64,000 nucleotides of DNA from Porpolomopsis calyptriformis (Eukaryota; Basidiomycota; Agaricomycetes; Agaricales; Hygrophoraceae): positions 620,001-684,000 of the forward strand of contig OX621174.1 of assembly GCA_951640195.1 (NCBI GenBank), read 5' to 3'. Position 1 is the first letter of the stretch. Each line of letters starts with the position of its first letter. The position numbers were made by a program, and so were the translations under genes. Shown piece by piece: positions 42,304 through 54,394 of this stretch. The notes beneath the pieces were generated by a model. The model was not told the origin of the DNA, ran no database searches, and worked only from the letters and a program-made list of their open reading frames with translations.

Positions 42304-45300
42304 TCAATAGTCAGGTCTGGGTTTCTCCGGATAAGCAGAGTGGAACTCCGAGACGAGTTCTGAAGCATGTCCTAGCTCAGTGGCGAGGATCCATGAGGTT
42401 TCTTCGTCGGTACCTTCATAGCCTTCCCAACGAACCAAATACAATAATTTGCATAAGCAATGCCTATTATCAATTTTTGAGTCTAGGATTTCAGAGATCT
42501 TGAACTCCAGTTCTCCATCTATGATTACCAGAGGAGGCGGAGGTTGTACTTGGTTTGGAATCATATTCGGTGAGGCTGGTTCCAACTGTGATACATGAAA
42601 GACAGGATGGATAGCCTTCATGGAACTAGGCAAACGGAGAGTATAGGAATGGGTTCCAACTTGGGCAATAACCTCAAAAGGACCTAAGTTCGTCTCTGAG
42701 AGTTTCTTGGGGGGTCTGGTAGTTCGGAAAAACTTGGCCTTTATAAAGGCTTGAGTTCCTATTTCAAAATCAGGGGCTGGAATGCGCTTTAAGTCAGCGT
42801 AGTGCTGATAATGCCTTTGAGCTTTAGAGATGGTATTTCGGAGTTCGGAGTGGAGTTCATCCAAATCAACAGCTAGTTCTCTGGCTCGAACAGAAGTAAG
42901 ATCACACTCAGGGTGTACTGAAATATTTGGATGATAACCCTTGTTAGCGAAAAAAGGGGATATCCTAGTAGTAGCATTTGGAGCATTGTTATACGCAAAT
43001 TCTGTAATAGCCAGGAGATGGGACCAGTTGTCCTGTTGATAGTTACAATACATCTGTAGGTATTGCTCCAAGGTTTGATTGACTCATTCAGTTTGTCCGT
43101 CACCTTCTGGATGATACCCGGAGGTAAAATGGAGATGCATGTCAAGGACTTTACCCAATGACTGGAAAAAGCGGGAGATGAACTCCGAGCCTTGGTCACA
43201 GGTGACATGTGAGGGAACTCCATGTTTGGAGAATACATGGACAAGGAAAAGTTGAGCGAGTTGAGGAGCAGTGATGGTATTGAAGGTTGGTATGAAAATA
43301 GCTTGTTTGGAGAATCGATCAACAATGACAAGAATAGCAGAGAATTCATCGGAGTTAGGGAGTTGCTTGATGAAATCCATGGAGATAGAATTCCAAGGTT
43401 TCTCCGGAATTGGGAGTTACTTGAGCAAACCATAAGGTCAATGGCGAGGGACTTTGGACCTAGTGCACATAGTACAGGAGTTACAGTAATCCTTTACAAA
43501 GGTCTAGAGTTCAGGCCATGTGTATTCTCATCGGATCAATTCAAGCGTTTTGTTTTAACCAAAATGACCAGCAATTGGATGATCATGCTTCATACGCAAA
43601 ATTTGAAGTCATAAGTCATCTACGTTGGGCACATAGATACGACCATTGTGACGAAGGAAACCAGAGGTGTCAATAGTCCATTGGAGATCAGAGTTGGCAT
43701 TGGAGTTGGCATTGGAGTTAAACTCCGCAACCTTTAAGTGCTCCATAGCTACTGGATCATCACGAAGTGAATTCTGAATTTTCGAGTGGAGGGAGTCTAC
43801 ATCTATAATGAATGCAGCCTTTAACACTGGATCCAATAAGGATAAAGCTCGTAGGGATAAAGCCAGTTGCTCCGAGGTAAAAACTGGTTGGAGATTCTGA
43901 GGATTGATACTGGCGTAGTCGCTATCTCCCTCTTTAGGGTTTATGTCATACTGACGTGTTAAGAAGTCCGGTTTTGCTCCGAGTTTTCTGGGGCCAAAAC
44001 AAATGATGAGATTAAAGCCTGATAAAAATTCAGACCAACGAGCCTGACATTGAGACAGGAGTTTGGTTATAGAAAAGTATACCAAATTCTTGTGATCAGT
44101 GACAACGTCGACTGGGTCAGAAGAGCCTTCAAGGTAATGATGCCAGTTGCAAAAACTATCATGAATGGCTAATAGCTCCTTGTCATGAATATCGTAGTTC
44201 AACTCTGGCAGAGTTAAAGTCTGAGAGTATAATGCAATCAGATGCAATGATTCATCCTCAGCGTAAGTTGATAAGATGCCCACTATAGTGTAATTGGAGG
44301 CATCTGTTTCTACCACCAGATGGGATCCCGGAGTGAAGTTGACAAGAACAGGAGCAGAAGTGAAGGCCCGCTTCAGAGATTCAAATGCACATTTGCACTG
44401 AGTATCGAAATTCCATGGCACGTTTTTCCAGGTCAGTTGCATAAGCGGAGATACCAATCCCGAGTAGTTGTTGATAAAACACCTATAGAAATTTCCAAAA
44501 CCTAAGAACGACTGGACATCCTTGATTTTCCATGGTTCTGGCCAATCCAGGATAATTTGAACTTTGGCAGGGTCCATGGTAATTCCACTAGGGGAAAGGA
44601 TAAATCCAAGGTATTCAATCATATCTTGATGAAAGAAACATTTCTCCAGTTTTCTGAAAAGACTGTTAAGTCGGAGTCTTCGGAGCACCTCGCAGACATG
44701 TCTCCGGTGATCCACAATGTTATCCGAGTAGATAAGGATATTGTCCAGATATACTACAATGGAGATATCAGAGAGGTCAGAGAAAATCTCGTTCATGAAA
44801 CATTGAAACATTGATGGGGCATTGCATAGACCTAGGGGTATAACCAAGAATTCAAAAGTACCAGACCTGGTATGGAAAGTGGTTTTCCATTCATCCCCTT
44901 CCGCAATCCGTACATTGAAGTATCCAATTCGCAAATCGATTTTGGTGTAGATACAACCTTTGCTGGCACAGTCCAGGAGATCAGAGATGAGCGGAAGTAG
45001 GTAACAATCTTTCTTGGTGATTTTATTGATGCCTTGATAGTCCACGCATAAATGTAATGAGCCATCTTTCTTGCAGATGAAAATGATCGGAGCACTGCCT
45101 GGAGATCTGGAGGAATGTATCCAACCTTTTCTAAGGTGCTCATCCAAGAATATATGAAGGGCTTCTTGTTCCGCAACAGAAAGAGAATAGATGTGTCCCA
45201 GTGGAGGTGTCGTACCTTCCTCTAGATCAATATGGTGATCGCTATAATGATGAGGAGGAAGATGTTTAGATTTTCCTTCACTGAAAACATCAGCATAGTC

Positions 45301-46005
45301 ATGATATTCTGAAGGAACTTTCGCATAAAACGTAGGGTCCAGAGGAACATCGGAGATGTCGACAGAATGCACTTTCGCAATATCAGCAGTTTGAAGAATG
45401 AATGACTGAGATCCTTCTTGCTTGCTAGCATGTACAAATGCAGCTGCCGAAATAATGGGCACAGGAGGAAGTGAAGTTGGAGTTGGAGTTGGAGCTGGAG
45501 GGTCAAGTGGAGTTGCCTCGGAGGGCTTAAGTGTCGATGATGAAGACAAATACATCGGTTTTGGTGTCCCGAATGAAATACTGCTTGTAACCCAGTCAAT
45601 CAATGGATTGTAGTGGGTAAGCCAGTTGAATCCAAGAACAGCAGAACAAGATGCATCCAATGGAGTGACCAAAAACTCAATATCTAGAGTTTCTCCAGAT
45701 GGAAATCGGACAGGGAGGATAACTCCCAAATCAATGGTTCTCCCTTGAGATCCATCAAATAATTGGAGTTGCTTCGGAGGAAGTGGAGATGTTTTGAGCT
45801 TGTTTCGATGGACAAAGTCAAAGTCCAAGAAACAATGCATGGATCCTGAATTGATAAGAGTCAGAATAGATAACGAATCGATAAATAAAGTGATCAAAAA
45901 GGAATCAGAACAAGGAACGGAAGCGTTGAGCTTTACAATAGAAGACGCAGGAACGGTTTCAATGCAGTCCACATTCCGCGTCTCATGTGGACTGCCTCCT
46001 ATTTT
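42304..46005 (-). pseudogene. G Pol: protease, RT, RNase H, integrase, chromodomain
   Basis: About 1230 codons in one frame with two or three nonsense codons (near 43609 and 43084). An 851-codon stretch is open. Protease LINSGSMHCF (Asp of DSG now Asn); RT GYFNVRIAEGDEWKTTF, VVYLDNILIYSD (YLDD decayed to YLDN); SFLGFGNFYRCFI; RNase H VVETDASNYTIVGIL; integrase core MDFIKQLPNSDEF, TCDQGSEFISRFF, YHPEGDGQTE; FHVSQLEPA; chromodomain FKISEILDSKIDN to YLVRWEGYEGTDEETSW. Several catalytic Asp to Asn changes make it inactive despite the long ORF. Confidence 0.87.
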
Positions 46006-46006
46006 T
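45999..46006 (-). other. Gag-pol -1 frameshift site, G
   Basis: Minus strand CCG GAA AAA TAG GAG: gag stops at TAG (46001-45999) after five A. The -1 frame continues AAA ATA GGA GGC into pol (GKIGGSPHE). Confidence 0.6.
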
Positions 46007-47198
46007 CCGGAGTGGCCGGAGGGGCGCTCGGAATAGGAGTAGGGGATTCCTGAGTGGGTGGTTCGGCAACAGTAGTAGCACATCCAGAAGCCTTCTTTGA
46101 AGCAGAGGAACCAGACTTTGGACATTCCTTCGCCATATGACCTGGGGATCCACAAAACATACACAAGTTGTTATCCAAACAACATTTTCATTCGGCCGGA
46201 GTAAGCTTTCCATCTTTTCCGAGTTTATTGGAGAGGTCAGGACACTTCGGAGTTGAGGTAGTTGGAGTTGATTTCATAGGAGTTTTCTTGAAAGTAGAAG
46301 GAGTCATTGGAGTTGAAGGTGGTTTAGGAGTATTTGTTGGAGGTGCCGGAGCATGACCAGAGTCCCGCTTAAGCTCTCCTTTACGTTCCCAATACCTAGC
46401 ATCAATTGTTTGAGCTAACTCCTTCATAGCTACCAACGTGGCTGGTTTTCCAACTTGAGACATTTGATCCTTGATTCGATCTGGAAGACCACAGTAAAAG
46501 ATATGCCGCAGTGCTCCGACATCCCATTGGACTTGAACTGCTAGCCTATTGAAGTGCACAATATATTTGGTGATCCACTGATTATCAAACATCTTCAAGG
46601 ATTCCAATTCCGCTTCGGCAGTTCCTATTGGATCCAAAGGTCCGAATTGGTCCTGTAACTTGGAGCAGAACTCCGAGAAGTCCGAGAGGAACAACGGAGG
46701 GTTAGGAATAGTCTCCAAAAGGTAAGGTTCGAATAAAGATAACGCCATTCCCTTCAGAAACAATATAGCATAATTGACCTTAGCTTCATCGGAAGTAAAT
46801 GCAGAAGGCCTATCCTTGAAATTCAATTGAAGTTGAACCAGGAAAGGTCAGAGTTTCATCAGATCAGAGCTGTCAAAAGGATCAGGCTCTCGGACTTTGG
46901 ATTTTGCAGGTTTAGCTCCAGAAGAAGCTTGAGCGATGGTGGCAATATTTTGAAAAGCCATGATCAATCTCTCTTCAGCTGTCTCCTGTTCCGGAGCTTC
47001 TTGAGTTGGCTGGACTTGAGGTGTTTCTTCAACTGAAGTTGATGCTTGACCTTGAGTAGTCCATGGAGTTACGGGTTGTAACGGATTTTCTCGATCATGA
47101 AAAGCAGTAGGAAGCCTTTCAGATATACGCGTAGTCAGAGACACAGGACTTGTTTTGGAGTTGGTTGGAGATAATCGACTTCTAGTTGAAAATCCCAT
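45999..47198 (-). pseudogene. G Gag (399 codons)
   Basis: Starts MGFSTRSRLS 63 bp after the LTR. Ser/Thr/Gln-rich N-terminus, Gag core (NYAILFLKGMALSLFEPYL, KLQDQFGPLDPIGTAEAEL, WITKYIVHFNRLAVQVQW) and a perfect knuckle CMFCGSPGHMAKEC, then a Pro-rich end on the frameshift site. Two internal stops near 46848 and 46190; the latter is a TGA in a CGA-like context. The same frame runs throughout. Confidence 0.78.
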
Positions 47199-47247
47199 GA
47201 AACATTCGAGAGTGCGTTGTGTTATCGTGAATAAAAACCCGAGCTAG

Positions 47248-47260
47248 AGACAGAATATAC
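47248..47260 (-). promoter_or_regulatory. G primer-binding site (self-priming type)
   Basis: Minus strand GTATATTCTGTCT adjoins the 5' LTR. ATATTCTGTCT pairs over 11 nt with AGACAGAATAT in the LTR. Confidence 0.6.
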
Positions 47261-47517
47261 TGTTAGGTCCGAAGTTTCAGAGTTGAATTCGGAGATCGGA
47301 GATGGATAAACGACGGGACTTAGTCAATATTCTATCTACAGATACAGGGGAAAAAACGCAGTACTTATATACCTACTAGATAATTATATCTGAGACATAG
47401 TGACGACAGAGGACGTCATAAGTAGGAAACATGTGAAAAGTATGGAGTGTTCAGAGTTGTTGGAGTAATCAGAGTTCATCAGAATTCATCAGAGTTCGTC
47501 GGAACTGGGATGTAACA
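47261..47517 (-). repeat. G 5' LTR
   Basis: 257-bp partner of the LTR at 41070, followed by CAGGG. Confidence 0.88.
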
Positions 47518-47522
47518 CAGGG

Positions 47523-49776
47523 CCCTATTAGCAATGATGAGGTGTTTCAACCACCACATCATTAGCAGCCCTGATGCCACTGGCACTCGCACTTCATGAA
47601 TGCCTACTTCCCAGAGCCTCACGGCTCCCCAAGATGGTCCTGCAGACACATGGAAACTGAGAAGGATGGATGAGGACGTAAGTAAGAGGTAGAAGGTGTG
47701 CCATGTTATAGATGACTAATACCCCTCTAGCTACCACCTATGTCCCCGCCAGTGACCTACCACCCCCCGCGACTCCCCAACGTTGCACATTGTCCCCGTG
47801 ATGCAGACGAATGAGGAGAACGAGGCCACCAAGGCCAGCAATGGGTACACGAAGTGCTGCATCACTGCCCAATGGTAGTCCCGACTCTCCTGCCTACGTC
47901 TGCAACTGACTGCATGAGCCTAACGACCGCAGCGCAGGTCTCCCTGAGCCTCAGGGCTCCCCCAGCCATTGCCAGGAGGCTTGGCCAGCCAACTGCGAAG
48001 CCCAACGAGGCCAGCGCTGGGCACAGGAAGTAACACGTTACTGCCTATAGGCAGTCCCGATGTCTATGTCCTGCCCCCCACATCAAGCCCAATGGCTCTC
48101 ACGATGACACCTATGATGCCCAATGACATCAACGATGCACAACTGAGCCCAATGGCTCCAGAAGCAATGACGACGACAATGGAGAACGTCATATGGTAGC
48201 AGGGGTGCAGCTCTCGCTCCCCCCACACTCTCTCAAGCGTGCTCTGCGTGCTGTTCCAGTGTTCAGCTGTCCCAGACCCAGGGAAGGTCCCCCAGACGCT
48301 GTCTGATCAACGACAGCAGGTCGGGGCGGTCTCAGTACCGCCAACAATGGAGACAAGAACATGGGTGCCCCAGGCACCCATCCACGAGTGCGTGCAGCCA
48401 AGGCTTTATGCCTAGTGCTGTGTTTACATCCCCCCATTGCTAGCACGATACTGTGCTCCAAGGCTAGATCCAGACATGGATCCAGCATGACTACCACCAA
48501 CATAGTTACCACGCCTGCTCCCTGAGCACACGGATGCGCATGCCAATGATGATGGAATGAGAAGCCGACAGGAGTGTGAAGGATGCCATGTCAATGACGC
48601 GCACATCCCTCCAACCCCTCCTGACGGCTACCGCCTATCTCCAGTGACATCCCCTTGTCGCCCTACGCTCTTGTGACACTGACGATTGCAACAACAGACC
48701 CCAATGAGGCAAATGACCTGCACATGATGTGCCTAGTTATAGCCCAATGCAGGTTCCACTGTCAGCCATTGTCAACGCATGCGATACGCATGCTGAGCCC
48801 AACAGCTCTTGTCCCTGGTCCAGAGGAAGCCCCTCAAGCCACCTGAGAAGACGGCACAGAGGGTGGACAACCAGAGAAGGACCACTAGCGAGAACAGCGG
48901 CCCCAGTGCCAATGAGCCCCCAGAGATGGCAACGTCCATTCAGGACGTTGCTCACCATCCCGCATTGTGAATGCGTAGCCATCCCAATGGCAATGGCATC
49001 AGTAGCTAGATCTAGACACAGATCTGGCATCACCTACACCCTAGATGTGTAATACGTCTAGGCAATCACCTACTTCCCAGGAAGTAGGTTATATATTGGG
49101 TGCAATTGGCCCCAATAGACTGATCCAGACATGGATCAGGTGCTATCTACATCCTAGACATCACCTGAGAGGAGTATGACCATGTACCCTCATTAAACAA
49201 TGGGTCAAAGCTTGCAAAAGCTGAAACCCTTGAAGAGGACATTAGATGCCCTCGTCACCTGTCAGATATGACAGGTTAACTAATATTGTGTGGGTAAGCA
49301 AGATACCCATCACGAGTATTCCCAGCCGAGGACAACATGGTCATGGCGGAATAAAAGAGGTGACAGACCTAGTCACCATAGAAAGTCGGAGACACTGTGT
49401 CTCTCATTGGGAAAAGGTATCATAAGGGTGCCTAATCTCAGAGGAAGTAATGAACAACCTTCAGAAGGCAAAGGCAAAGATTTCCACCATGTAGAATCAC
49501 ATGTGTACCCTCTGAGAATAATATTTTTCAGAGGGGAAGGTTTTACCCCTGGAATTTAATTCGGTAGGGGAATACCAGTAGTATAGCGAAGCAGAGCTGA
49601 GCTATACAACTAATAAATGTACATGATGCAGAGTAGTGTCATGAGAAATATATATATTTTTCAGAATGTATATATTGTTCAGGATCATGTCTTGATTCTG
49701 ATGTACTTTTTCAAAGCCTTTATTTCAGGCTCTTCTTGATCAATTGAACCCCTTAGGTCAATCTGATGAGGGAGGA
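47523..49776 (+). repeat. B2 interior: hairpin array and decayed 3' frames
   Basis: Perfect or near-perfect GAGCC-N4-GGCTC hairpins at 47614-47627, 47946-47959, 48085-48098 (one change), 48145-48158 and 48795-48808. Units with GAAGTRMYRCRTYACTGCC recur at about 47855 and 48035. A frame from 49290 (GKQDTHHEYSQPRT) matches B1 near 11570. Inverted repeats near the 3' end: GTATAGC with GCTATAC (about 49579-49606) and TGAGAAATATATATATTTTTCA (49642-49663). No RT or integrase. Confidence 0.55.
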
Positions 49777-49988
49777 TGTAATAGATATTACTGTTACAGT
49801 GTATACATTAGGGATGTAGTCCTTATGTATTGGTGTTTGTACCAGAGAGCAGTATATAGGTAGTATTTACCCTTATTTAGGTAGTTCTTTTTATATCTTG
49901 CCACCACTCATACCAGGTTTACACATATCCAATAGATATTGGTTGTATCCAGCTGGTTGTGAGCACTGCAAGATCAAGAACTCTTATA
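49777..49988 (+). repeat. B2 3' LTR
   Basis: 212 bp, about nine transitions and no transversion relative to the 5' LTR. Ends TTATA instead of TTACA. It abuts D2 pol directly. Confidence 0.85.
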
Positions 49989-51590
49989 GGATTTGATGTT
50001 GTTGAAGGCTTCTTGTCTTTGAGGGGTCCATTCCCATACAGTTTCATTGTGCAAGAGTTCATAGAGAGGGGTAGCGACTTTGGAGAAACCTTTGATATAT
50101 CTTCACCAAAAGTTTGCACTGCCTAAGAAGGATTGGAGTTGTTTCACTGTTTCTGGAATAGGCCAAGACATGATGGCATCAACCTTCTTCAGATTGGTGG
50201 TGATTCGTCCTTTGGATAGAACTACTCTGAGATAGATGACTTCTTCCTTCTCAAACTGGCACTTGACAGGTTTACAAGAGAGTCTATGTTTCTTCATAAC
50301 ATCCAGAGTTTTGAAGGTCCAGTATTGCAATTCCTGTAGATCATCTCCACAAACAAGCACATTGTCAATATAAATGAAAACATTTCCAGAGTTTAGAACT
50401 TCTTTGAATCTTGTGTCAATCATCCATTGAAAGGTAGCTGGAGAATTTCGCAAACCAAAGAACATTATGGTGGGTTCGAAGGTGCCTGCTTCAGTGATGA
50501 AAGCAGCTTTCCATTCATCGCCCTCTTTGATCCTGACATTATTGAATCCCCATCGAATATCTATGACTGTAAACAGAGATACTATTAGGAGTTTCGGTTG
50601 CTGGAGTATTTGGTGAAGAAGGGGGAGGGGATAATGGTCAGGGACTGTATGATCATTGAGGTAGTGATAATCTTCGATAGGGTGTAAGCCAGTGCTTTTA
50701 CCCTTAGTGTTCACTTCTTCAGCTTTCTTCCTGAAAAAGAATGGAGAGACTTGTTTTGACTTGGAAGTTCGTATTCATCCAGTGGATAGATTTTTGTCAA
50801 TAAACTTGTATAAGTGATCCATTTCAAGGGGAGACATTGCATATTTCGTGCCTTTGGTTAGCTTGAATGTTTCATCCAATTCTATAGCATGGTCGAACTC
50901 CGAAAGCAGTAGAAGGCAGTCAAAGGATTCTTTGGCAAAGATGCTAGAATAGTCATTCCAGTATACCTCTGGTACAAACTTTTGCATATCTTCTTCTACC
51001 ATGCTGGCTCGGGATTCATCTGACTTTGATACACATTGATTCATGGCCAGTGTGACTGATTCTATCCCTAATGACTCCGCATCACCAACTATCCATCGAT
51101 GGAGGATCTCTTTGCTATCTAGGGCCAGTGTTGCCTCTTTCCAATCAATGTTGGGATTGTGCTTTTTGAGCCACAGGAAGCTGAGGATAATATCCATCTT
51201 AGATCTGAGGTTGGTTACCTCCAATCAGATCCATTCATTGTATCCTCCAGGAGCTTCTAACCAAATATCAATATCATTCTCAATGGGTCCACCTCGGTTT
51301 TCAAATCCATTGGCATTCCATATGGGGATTGGGGTTTCCAATCGTGTTAGAGTAAAATTGTGGTGAGTTGCAAAGGATTCATCTATGAAATTTCCAGAGG
51401 CTCCACCATCAACTAGAGCAGTGGCTGGAACACGTCGACCAGTGTTGGTAGCTTCAATCCAAACATCCAAAATGAGTCTGAGATTGCCTTCTTCAAGAGT
51501 ACCAAGAATTCGAAATAGATTGCATGGGGTGGTGATACATTCTTGAGTAGATACATCTGTAATAGTAGGCAAAATGTTTGGACTCTTCAA
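49989..51590 (-). pseudogene. D2 Pol fragment: protease and RT
   Basis: One frame containing ALVDGGASGNFID (protease Ser of DSG now Gly), LGIESVTLAMNQCVSKSDE, RT ASLFTVIDIRWGFNNVRI-like sequence, MFFGLRNSPATF and FIYIDNVLVCGD (YIDD decayed to YIDN), ending at SFLGSANFW and the RNase H start. Nonsense codons are present. About 85-90 percent like D by eye. Confidence 0.8.
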
Positions 51591-51593
51591 AAA
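51587..51593 (-). other. Gag-pol -1 frameshift site, D2
   Basis: Minus strand CAG GGT TTT TGA AGA. The stop is TGA instead of the TAG of D, yet the T run and the -1 pol frame (GFLKSPN) are kept. Confidence 0.6.
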
Positions 51594-53150
51594 CCCTGTT
51601 CTTTCAGTTCCTTGATGAGCTGGGCTTTTCTCTCTTTCAGCCAGCAATCAATTCCACAGTTATCCACCACTCAGATAGTCTCCTCAATAATAGCTGGGGA
51701 AACCACCTCATTGACTTATTCTGTCTCGATGCTTCATATGTTTTGTCCTCGACCTCATCCTGCATATGGTCTTCCTCATTTTCTGGCAGAGGTACCACTC
51801 GATGGGCACACTGACAAAGAAGAGGTGAGAGGGGAATTGGGACACTTGTTCACCCAATGACCTGGTTCTCCACAGCGATAGCAGTTGCCTTGCGGAACTC
51901 ACAATATTGATGATGAGGAAGTTGTCTCCTGTTTGATAGGAGCAGAGGAGGGAGTTCAGGTTGCCGGTCAAGCTATAGTCTCCCTGGGAGTGTAGTAGTT
52001 ACTCTGGGGAGTGGCACGATGCTCAAGTGCAAGCTTGAGACGTTGTCAGTTGAAAATGGAAGCTTTTCTCTTCCATACTTTGAGGGTGGCGGGGATGGGA
52101 TCAAGGGCAAAGATTTTTTCAAGGATCCTAGGATTAAGGCTATTTCAGTAAAAAACTTTGAGCACATTATCATTGAATCCAGTTTCATCTGTGAGAGCTC
52201 CAAATTGTACATTATAATTGTCCACAGTGGAAAGTCTTTGAGTTACCTTTTAGATTTTGATCTGTACTATCGCCTTTGCATCAATATCTCCAAAGCTGTC
52301 CTTGATTAATTCCATAAAGTCCTCGTAGTTGGCTCCAACCTATTGGTTACGATTAAAATCTTGAGTCTGCTATTGGGCCTATGATTGGGTGACACTGATC
52401 TTCATAAATGACAAGACATAGGTAATTTTCTGTCTGTCAGACCATAGACTGTCATCAAGGACTAGACAATAAGCCTGAATGAAGTTTATGCATTTGGCCG
52501 CAGACCCATCATATTCATCAGGTTTTGTGATCTTGATGGGGGGAGGAGCAGGTTGTTGGGGCAAGGGAGGTTGTTGAAGAGGCTGAGGGGGTTGAGGAGG
52601 TTGAGGCTGCTGTTGTTGTTGCTGGAGTTAGGTAATCAGCTGGGTTTGCTGAGCAATAGTCTGTGAACAGTAGCTATCAAAGTTGTGAGATCTATAGAGG
52701 GGTTGGCGGGGGCATTGGTGGACGTTCCTAACATATCAGTAGACATTGAGGGTAATAGAGCAGTTAAAGGTGTCACAGAAGAAAGTTGGGAATAAAGTGA
52801 ACTGTATTGTCCTGGTGGAGTGGCAGCTTATTGGTGAATTGGTCGTGTTGTTGAAGTTGAAGATGAAGAGAAGAGTCCTCTTGTTCTTGATCAAGTTTGC
52901 AGTCCTAGGGGAGTAGGAGCAGGGGCAGGAGTTAGGGGTAGCTAGTGTTTCCTCAAGATCAGAGGAGAAGGAGGGTTCTTGATCTCAGATGGTAGCTGAG
53001 AAAGTTGATCTTGAAAGAGGGTTGTCGTACTGTTCAGCATCTGAGTTGTCAGTAGAAGCCAGGATGAAAGTGGATAAGGGTAGGGAAGGTGATGTTGATG
53101 ATCACAGTAGTAAGGTGGGGTTTGGATAAGCAAGTGGGAGAGAACCAGAA
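51587..53150 (-). pseudogene. D2 Gag
   Basis: Collinear with D Gag. The knuckle is intact here (CYRCGEPGHWVNKC). The core KITKPDEYDGSAAKCINFIQ is clear. The start codon region has lost its ATG and stops are frequent. Confidence 0.65.
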
Positions 53151-53164
53151 GGAAGTCTGATTCT

Positions 53165-53573
53165 TGTTATAAACTGGTTGTTCAGAATGCGTTTTACTTC
53201 AGGTGTTCTGTCCCAAGAGATAAAGGTATGGTTCTAAGTCCTTGTTATGAGTAGCTAATGAGGAATCAGACTTAAGGTCTGATACACACAAGAGGCACCT
53301 TTTATATACTAACTACTTATCTGTGTGAGTCAGTGCAACATAATATGTGTTAGAGATAAGAGTGAGTCATTGTGACCAATGATGAATTATAAGGGGGTGA
53401 AACAAGATAGAAATGAAGTAAGTCCAAATATGGTTAAAGTAATGGGGAATCCCAAAGAAAGGTTATGGGGAATCCTGAAGAGAAGTTGTGGGGAATCCCT
53501 GGGGGTCCCAAGATACGATAAGAGTTTACATGGAGATAAGATAAAGGAAAGAAGAAAAATGGTGACTGTGACA
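53165..53573 (-). repeat. D2 5' LTR
   Basis: D-family LTR of 409 bp with three GGGGAATCC-type motifs. Followed by CTTGT, presumably its target duplication. Confidence 0.75.
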
Positions 53574-53936
53574 CTTGTACTACAGAAGGCTATGCTCAAT
53601 AGAATTAAGTCATCAGAAGCACACAGCCTTCTGCAGTATGACTTGAAACAATGGCAAACCTTAATCTGGAGGTAGTGAACAATAAGAAAAGAAGGTGACT
53701 GTAGAGGCTGACTTATAATGACTCCTACTTTAGAAATACTATATAAACCCTAAGGGTGAAGCAGATCATCACTTCATCCTCCTGTGAGATTACTTGTAGT
53801 AGCATGAACACAATCAGAATCATCAGACTTCCTTTCCATCAGACAAGGAAAGAGAAACATAACCCCAAATCAATTGAGCCAACTGTTCATGCCTACATTC
53901 CCAAAACTCTCAGCAGAGGCATGCAATAGATTTAAC
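53574..53936 (+). repeat. H-family fragment, copy 3
   Basis: Matches 1651-1937 directly and about 4700-5035 in inverse orientation. Starts TTGTACTACAGAAGGC and ends at the inserted F LTR fragment. Confidence 0.55.
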
Positions 53937-53979
53937 TGTTAGATGGCAGTCTAGGATTGATTGCAAGGTTTTACTTCAA
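53937..53979 (-). repeat. F LTR fragment
   Basis: First 43 bp of an F LTR (TGTTAGATGGCAGTC to TTACTTCAA), cut by the C LTR. Confidence 0.65.
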
Positions 53980-54391
53980 TGTTATAAACTGGTTGCTGTT
54001 GAGATGGTTTTACTTCTGAGTGCTCTGTCCAAGATGATGATGATGGTCTCAAGTCCTAGTTATTGGGGTGTCTAATGAGGAATCAGACTTAAGGTCTGAG
54101 TACAACTAACTAGGAGTTTATATACTGACTATGTACTGTGGATGAGTCAGTGTTACAATGAGGAATACATGCGGTCAAGTAAAAGATAAGCATGATAAGA
54201 GATAGAGCATGTGAAGGGATGAAACATAAGTAGTTGGAAATGAAATGTATCCTATCTAAGGTAAATGAAAAAGATAAGGTTATAGGGAATCCTATAGCGT
54301 AATCATGGGGAATCCCAAGCAAAGATAAGACAAGTCTGACTAAGCTACAATGACTAACATAGAGAAAGAGTGAAAAATTACATCTGTGATA
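53980..54391 (-). repeat. C-family solo LTR inserted in the F LTR
   Basis: 412 bp, TGTTATAAACTGG to CTGTGATA. The left flank TTCAA and right flank TTC, the latter cut by E2, fit a target duplication TTCAG of the F LTR. Confidence 0.65.
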
Positions 54392-54394
54392 TTC

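Larger units (their letters stand above)
41070..47517 (-). mobile_element. G: full-length chromodomain gypsy element carrying an antisense spliced gene
   Basis: 257-bp LTRs and the perfect duplication CAGGG (41065-41069 and 47518-47522) bound the element. Minus strand: Gag, -1 frameshift site, Pol. Plus strand, between pol and the 3' LTR: an intron-containing accessory gene. Polypurine tract AAGAGGGAGATAC adjoins the 3' LTR. LTRs differ by about 15 transitions, none of them transversions. It is inserted in B2. Confidence 0.9.
40658..49988 (+). mobile_element. B2: second copy of non-autonomous LTR element B, split by G
   Basis: 212-bp LTRs at both ends match B1. The interior 40870-41064 plus 47523-49776 aligns in places with B1 (leader with GTTGGRTTRCCMAA, hairpin array, HHEYSQPRT frame, purine tract GATGAGGGAGGA). 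No enzyme domain is present. Flanks AGAAA and GGATT do not match, so the two ends do not come from one simple insertion. Confidence 0.75.
49989..53573 (-). mobile_element. D2: 3'-truncated D-family element
   Basis: Minus strand: 5' LTR (53165-53573), Gag, frameshift site, protease and RT up to the RNase H boundary, where it is cut by the B2 3' LTR. The rest of pol, ORF3 and the 3' LTR are absent from the other side of B2. More heavily mutated than D. Confidence 0.8.

Noticed and set aside
41834..42307. Minus-strand 157-aa Ser/Pro-rich frame in element G
   Set aside because: It is a shadow of the plus-strand spliced gene, whose cysteines and intron are conserved in G'.
43222..43614. Plus-strand 130-aa frame inside G integrase
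   Set aside because: It lies antisense to the conserved integrase core and shows no motif of its own.
49989..53573. B2 as a simple insertion into D2
   Set aside because: The other half of D2 is not on the left side of B2 and the flanking 5-mers differ.
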